NCBI GenBank assembly: GCA_021414165.1
Contig: JAIOPA010000318.1
Span: forward strand, 1-8,352
Length of the DNA: 8,352 nucleotides
Source of the DNA: Candidatus Eiseniibacteriota bacterium
GTDB lineage: Bacteria > Eisenbacteria > RBG-16-71-46
Direction of reading: 5' to 3'
Part shown: positions 5,325 to 8,352 of the stretch, one piece after another
How positions within the stretch are numbered: the stretch's first letter is position 1
Layout of the letters: the number at the start of each line of letters is the position of its first letter
Made by a program: the position numbers and the translations under genes
Notes under the pieces: generated by a model
Seen by the model: only the letters and a program-made list of their open reading frames with translations
Databases searched by the model: none
What the model was told of the DNA's origin: nothing

Positions 5325-6545
5325 ATGCGCAGACTCCCCGAACGACTCCAGACCGGCCTGCTGGCCCTTTTGGCGATGCTCCTGGCCAGCCCGTGGGTGG
5401 CCATGGCCGAGCCCCGCACCATGCGGTTCCGCCCGGTGCCCGCCGAGAGCGTGGCGGCGATCGATGCGCGTGACCGTGCCGTTGCCGCAGCCGATTCGGC
5501 TGCCGCCGTCGGCGCGGTGGTGGTCGACGCGCCCGACACCCCCGATACGCCCGAGCCGCCCGATGAGCCGCGCACCCGCAGCACCAGCGGCGACGTCGTG
5601 CGCTTCGGCAGCGACGTCACGGTGGAACGCGATCAGGTGGTCGACGGCGACGTGGTCAGCTTCGGCGGCGACGTCGAGGTGAAGGGCCAAGTGAAGGGCA
5701 ACGTGTCGGCCATGGGTGGCGACCTCACGCTGGTCGAGGGCGCACGCGTCGATGGCGACGTGGTCTGCATCGGCGGCACGCTGCGCGAGGAGACCGGCTC
5801 CACGGTGGGCGGTCAGCGCGTCACTGCGCCGCGCACGCCGGGCGCCAAGATCTTCTTTCCCATGCTCGCGGTGGTCGGCACCGGTTTCCAGATGGTCGCG
5901 CACGCCATGGGCCTGCTGCTCATGCTGGCGATCGCCTGGCTCATCGTGAAGCTCGCGCCGGGCCGTACGCAGCACGCGATCGACTTCATCCATCGTGACC
6001 CGGGCTCGTCGTTCGTGGTGGGCCTGCTCATGTGGGCGCTGCTCATCCCGAGCGTGATCGCGCTGGCGCTGGTCGTCGCACTCCTGTGCATCACGATCAT
6101 CGGTATCCCGCTCGCCGCTGCGGTCGGGCTGGCCTACTGCGCGTTCTTCGTGGTCGCGGCCATGTGGGGCACGGTCGTGGGCTACGGCATCCTGGGCCAC
6201 CGGCTGTATCCCAAGTTCCGCACCGGCGAGGCCACGCTCATGCAGGCCGTGCTGTGGGGCGGCATCGCGCTCCATGGTCTGCGCATCGCGTCGGACCTGT
6301 TCCACGTGGTGCCGGTGTTCGGATTCGTGGGCGGCATCCTGACCGCGTTCCACTTCATCGGCCTGTGGGTGCTGGGCACGATCGGCGCCGGCGCGCTGGT
6401 GCGCGGCGAGTACGACCGCCGCAGCCTGCAGACGTGGTGGGGGCGCATGCGTCCGGGTTCGGGCGGTGGTGCGCCGCCGGACATGCCGCCGTCGGGCCCC
6501 GTGCCGCCGCCGGCCGGGCCGAGCAGCGCCGAGGTCATCTCGTAA
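5325..6545 (+). CDS. exported bactofilin-like beta-helix domain with C-terminal membrane segments
   Basis: The 406-residue protein starts with a Sec signal peptide (basic RRLPERLQ, hydrophobic LLALLAMLL, cleavage likely after AMA at 28). A flexible Ala/Asp/Pro-rich linker (about 40-85) follows. Residues 88-165 hold four short repeats of the polymer-forming, bactofilin/CcmA-like type: GDVVRFGSDVTV, GDVVSFGGDVEV, GNVSAMGGDLTL and GDVVCIGGTLRE. Each alternates G-D/N-V turns with beta strands. Residues about 176-360 contain several hydrophobic segments, so the chain is probably an inner-membrane protein with the beta-helix outside the cytoplasm. A Pro/Gly-rich tail closes it. ATG 5325 is chosen for the GGAGG at 5313-5317, seven bases away; GTG 5304 would precede that site. 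Bactofilins are normally cytoplasmic scaffolds, so the signal peptide and membrane part set this family apart. A role in envelope organisation is a guess. Confidence 0.82.
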   Translation: MRRLPERLQTGLLALLAMLLASPWVAMAEPRTMRFRPVPAESVAAIDARDRAVAAADSAAAVGAVVVDAPDTPDTPEPPDEPRTRSTSGDVVRFGSDVTVERDQVVDGDVVSFGGDVEVKGQVKGNVSAMGGDLTLVEGARVDGDVVCIGGTLREETGSTVGGQRVTAPRTPGAKIFFPMLAVVGTGFQMVAHAMGLLLMLAIAWLIVKLAPGRTQHAIDFIHRDPGSSFVVGLLMWALLIPSVIALALVVALLCITIIGIPLAAAVGLAYCAFFVVAAMWGTVVGYGILGHRLYPKFRTGEATLMQAVLWGGIALHGLRIASDLFHVVPVFGFVGGILTAFHFIGLWVLGTIGAGALVRGEYDRRSLQTWWGRMRPGSGGGAPPDMPPSGPVPPPAGPSSAEVIS

Positions 6546-6561
6546 CGCTGGCTGCTTCGCG

Positions 6562-6599
6562 CGAACGCCCGCTTCCCTTGCAAGGGAGGCGGGCGTTCG
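6562..6599 (+). terminator. 16-bp hairpin after the beta-helix membrane protein gene
   Basis: Bases 6562-6577 pair with 6584-6599 over 16 bp with one T-G wobble; the loop is TTGCAA. It starts 17 bases after the stop codon. As with the hairpin at 344-377, no T-run follows, and the two stems share the word CGAACGCCC. It probably ends the transcript or protects its 3' end. Confidence 0.6.
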
Positions 6600-6683
6600 T
6601 GCATCGGGCGCCCGGGTTGCCCGCGCGTGTGGGCTCGGGCACTGTGCGCGCTCACGCCCTGCGCTGATCGCTCCGGAGGCCCT

Positions 6684-7262
6684 GTGCCCGGTCTGCTGAT
6701 GTCGTTCTGGTCCGACCTCTTGAAGCTCGCGCCGCCCGAGCTGTCGTTGCCCATGCTGTGTCTGCTGCTGTTCATCGACAACGCCATGTTCGCGGCACTC
6801 ACCACGCCGTTGCTGTTGGCGTACGCGCCGCACTTCGAGCCCTGGCAGGTGGGCGTGTTCGGTGCGGCCTCGGCCGGCCTTGGCAGCACGGTGCAGCTGC
6901 GATTGTTCCGCTGGGTGCTGGCCACCGACTGGCCGTGGGTCAAGAAGTTCGCGCCCTCGCGTGACACCATCGAGAAGGCACTCGCGGCATCGCCCTCGGC
7001 GTCGTTCCTGGCCATCGTGATCGCGCGCGCCACGCCGATCCCCGATGCGCCCATCAAGATCGTGGCCGCGGCCGGCAACTACTCGCTGTTGCGCTACTTC
7101 ATCGCGGTGCTCATCGGCGGGATCCCGTACTTCGCGCTGCTGGCCTGGCTCGGGCACGAGTTCCCGATCCCGCCGTGGGTGCTGTTGTTGGTCGTGCTGG
7201 CCGTGGTGCTGGTGTTCGTGTTCGAGCGCTGGAGGAAGCGTGGCCGCGCGCCGCAAGGCTGA
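6684..7262 (+). CDS. VTT/DedA-like (SNARE-associated) membrane protein
   Basis: The 192-residue protein is an integral membrane protein with hydrophobic stretches around 18-47, 52-80, 105-130, 137-157 and 163-182 and a basic C-terminus ERWRKRGR. The central segment ARATPIPDAPIKIVAAAGNY (114-133), followed by a phenylalanine- and glycine-rich helix ending in LAWLGHEF, matches the pattern of the VTT domain, where an R-x-x-P-x-P stretch leads to an A-G pair. DedA/VTT proteins act in membrane lipid transport and envelope homeostasis; the substrate here is unknown. GTG 6684 is preferred because GGAGG at 6675-6679 ends four bases before it; ATG 6699 would be 19 bases away, and the open frame upstream to 6627 has no membrane-protein character. 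The protein is shorter than many DedA proteins but normal for VTT variants. Its last 23 bases overlap the next gene. Confidence 0.8.
   Translation: MPGLLMSFWSDLLKLAPPELSLPMLCLLLFIDNAMFAALTTPLLLAYAPHFEPWQVGVFGAASAGLGSTVQLRLFRWVLATDWPWVKKFAPSRDTIEKALAASPSASFLAIVIARATPIPDAPIKIVAAAGNYSLLRYFIAVLIGGIPYFALLAWLGHEFPIPPWVLLLVVLAVVLVFVFERWRKRGRAPQG
7231..7235 (+). promoter_or_regulatory. ribosome binding site of the hydantoinase gene inside the VTT gene
   Basis: GGAGG lies four bases before GTG at 7240 and within the last codons of the VTT gene. The same spacing occurs before GTG 6684. It fixes the start of the downstream gene, whose frame has no earlier well-placed start, and suggests coupled translation. 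Confidence 0.65.
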
Positions 7263-8352
7263 GCCGGCCGCACAGGCGATCGGCATCGACACGGGCGGCA
7301 CGTTCACCGACGTGGTGGCGTGGCGCGACGGGCAACGCCTCGCGTTCAAGGTGCCGTCCACACCGGCCGATCCCGCGGCGGCCGTGGCTGCGGCCTTGGC
7401 CCGTGCGGGGGTGGCGCGCACGACTCAAGTGCGGCACGGCTCCACGGTGGCCACGAACGCGCTGCTCGAGCGCAAGGGCGCGCGCGTCACGTTCGTGACC
7501 ACCGCGGGCTTCGAGGACGTGCTGGAGATCGGCCGACAGGACCGCCCCGACCTGTACGCGCTGCAGCCGCGCCGAGTGCCGCCGCTGGTGCCGCGCGAGC
7601 GCCGGTTGGGCGTGGCCGAGCGTGTCGCGGCCGGTGGCCGCGTGCGCACGCCGCTCACGACGCGCGAGATCGCGCGCTTGGTGCGTGCGGTGCGCGCGAC
7701 CAAGCCCGAGGCCGTGGCGATCGGGTTGCTGCATGCGTGGGCCACGCCCGCGCACGAACGCCAGCTGGCGCGTGCGCTGCGCGCGCTGGGCGTGCCGGTG
7801 ACCGTGGCCAGCGAGCTGGTGCCCGAGATCCGCGAGTACGAGCGGTTCGCGACCACGGTGGCGAACGCGTTCCTCATGCCGCGCGTGGCGCGCTACCTGC
7901 AGCGCGTGGCCGCAGCGGCCCGAGGTGCGCGGCTCGAGGTGGTGCTGTCGCATGGAGGCACCGCCCCGCCCGCGCAGGCGGCCCGTGAGCCGGTCCGCCA
8001 GCTCCTCTCGGGCCCTGCCGCGGGGCTGCGGGCAGCGCTGGGTGCCGCGAGGCTCTGCGGGCATCCTCGGGCGCTCACGCTCGATGTGGGCGGCACGTCG
8101 ACGGATTGCGCGATGTTGGGAGCTACGGCGGGTGCCGCAAGCGGCCCCCGCCTGAACTCGCCCGACCCGCATGCCTTACCCCGCCGCCGCGCCCGCGAGA
8201 TCGCGGGCGTGCCGGTGCTGTGCGCCACGCTCGACGTGCACACCGTGGGGGCGGGCGGCGGTTCCATCGCACGCGTCGATGCGGGTGGCGTGTTGCGCGT
8301 GGGCCCCGAGAGCGCGGGCGCGGATCCGGGCCCCGCGTGCTATGGCCGTGGC
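7240..8352 (+). CDS. hydantoinase/oxoprolinase family protein, subunit A (HyuA-like), 3' end outside window
   Basis: The frame from GTG 7240 stays open to the last base, giving 371 residues with no stop. The N-terminal hydantoinase A domain starts with IGIDTGGTFTDVV (14-26), an actin-like ATP phosphate-binding loop, followed by VRHGSTVATNALLERKG, the signature of the family, and later PEIREYERFATTVANA. The second domain contains SGPAAG, then LDVGGTSTD (Asp282 onward) as the second phosphate motif, and VHTVGAGGGSIA and SAGADPGPACYGRG near the window end. These enzymes use ATP to open cyclic imides or lactams such as hydantoins, 5-oxoproline or N-methylhydantoin, usually with a B subunit encoded next or fused. 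The substrate cannot be predicted. A full HyuA is about 650-700 residues, so roughly half is missing. The start overlaps the VTT gene by 23 bases. No frameshift was found in the visible part. Confidence 0.93.
   Translation, partial: MAARRKAEPAAQAIGIDTGGTFTDVVAWRDGQRLAFKVPSTPADPAAAVAAALARAGVARTTQVRHGSTVATNALLERKGARVTFVTTAGFEDVLEIGRQDRPDLYALQPRRVPPLVPRERRLGVAERVAAGGRVRTPLTTREIARLVRAVRATKPEAVAIGLLHAWATPAHERQLARALRALGVPVTVASELVPEIREYERFATTVANAFLMPRVARYLQRVAAAARGARLEVVLSHGGTAPPAQAAREPVRQLLSGPAAGLRAALGAARLCGHPRALTLDVGGTSTDCAMLGATAGAASGPRLNSPDPHALPRRRAREIAGVPVLCATLDVHTVGAGGGSIARVDAGGVLRVGPESAGADPGPACYGRG

Noticed and set aside
4713..7421. 902-codon open frame on the minus strand, and similar long minus-strand frames at 1483-3417, 452-1654 and 7111-8172
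   Set aside because: They lie antisense to well-supported genes, are rich in Arg, His, Ala and Gln with no family pattern, and arise from the G/C-biased third positions of the sense codons.
1..8352. CRISPR arrays, tRNA or rRNA genes, insertion sequences, phage genes, toxin-antitoxin pairs
   Set aside because: No regularly spaced repeats, cloverleaf or rRNA signatures, transposase motifs or terminal inverted repeats were seen; the window reads as ordinary chromosomal gene blocks.

Overview
This is a GC-rich bacterial window with frequent GTG starts, AAG-dominated lysine codons and strong G/C third positions. Multihaem c554-type cytochromes, a tiny Thr/Ser/Asp-rich lipoprotein and a bactofilin-like membrane protein together resemble genomes of poorly cultivated phyla such as Candidatus Eisenbacteria or Gemmatimonadota-like lineages. 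That placement is an impression from protein style, not a demonstrated assignment. All convincing genes lie on the + strand.

Region 1 (1-4507) is a redox and sulfur block. The window opens inside the 3' end of a cytochrome c554-type gene. A GC-rich hairpin and a possible promoter follow. Next come cystathionine beta-synthase (548-1936) and a cystathionine gamma-lyase/synthase family enzyme (1936-3102), overlapping by one base. Together they would give a transsulfuration route through cystathionine to cysteine. Only 28 bases later starts a lipoprotein (3131-4507). It joins a UshA/5'-nucleotidase-like domain, from which almost all recognisable metal ligands seem to be missing, to a tetrahaem c554 domain. 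That c554 domain is clearly paralogous to the one at the window start, so two related cytochrome genes flank the transsulfuration pair.

Region 2 (4508-5133) is a regulatory interval of about 360 bases with a direct repeat, an inverted repeat, a TTGACA-type promoter and a good intrinsic terminator about 115 bases after the predicted transcription start. This may be a small RNA gene or an attenuated leader. After it comes a 65-residue lipoprotein gene with a near-perfect Shine-Dalgarno sequence and its own perfect 11-bp terminator.

Region 3 (5134-6599) holds a structured GC-rich leader and a secreted-then-membrane protein. That protein has four bactofilin-like beta-helix repeats followed by several membrane segments, and a 16-bp hairpin closes the gene.

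Region 4 (6600-8352) holds a VTT/DedA-like membrane protein. Its 3' end overlaps by 23 bases the start of a hydantoinase/oxoprolinase subunit A gene that runs off the window end.

The most interesting elements are the apparently inactive UshA-like domain fused to a tetrahaem cytochrome next to cysteine-sulfur enzymes, and the promoter-terminator unit at 4628-4778. Functions beyond family level are inferred.
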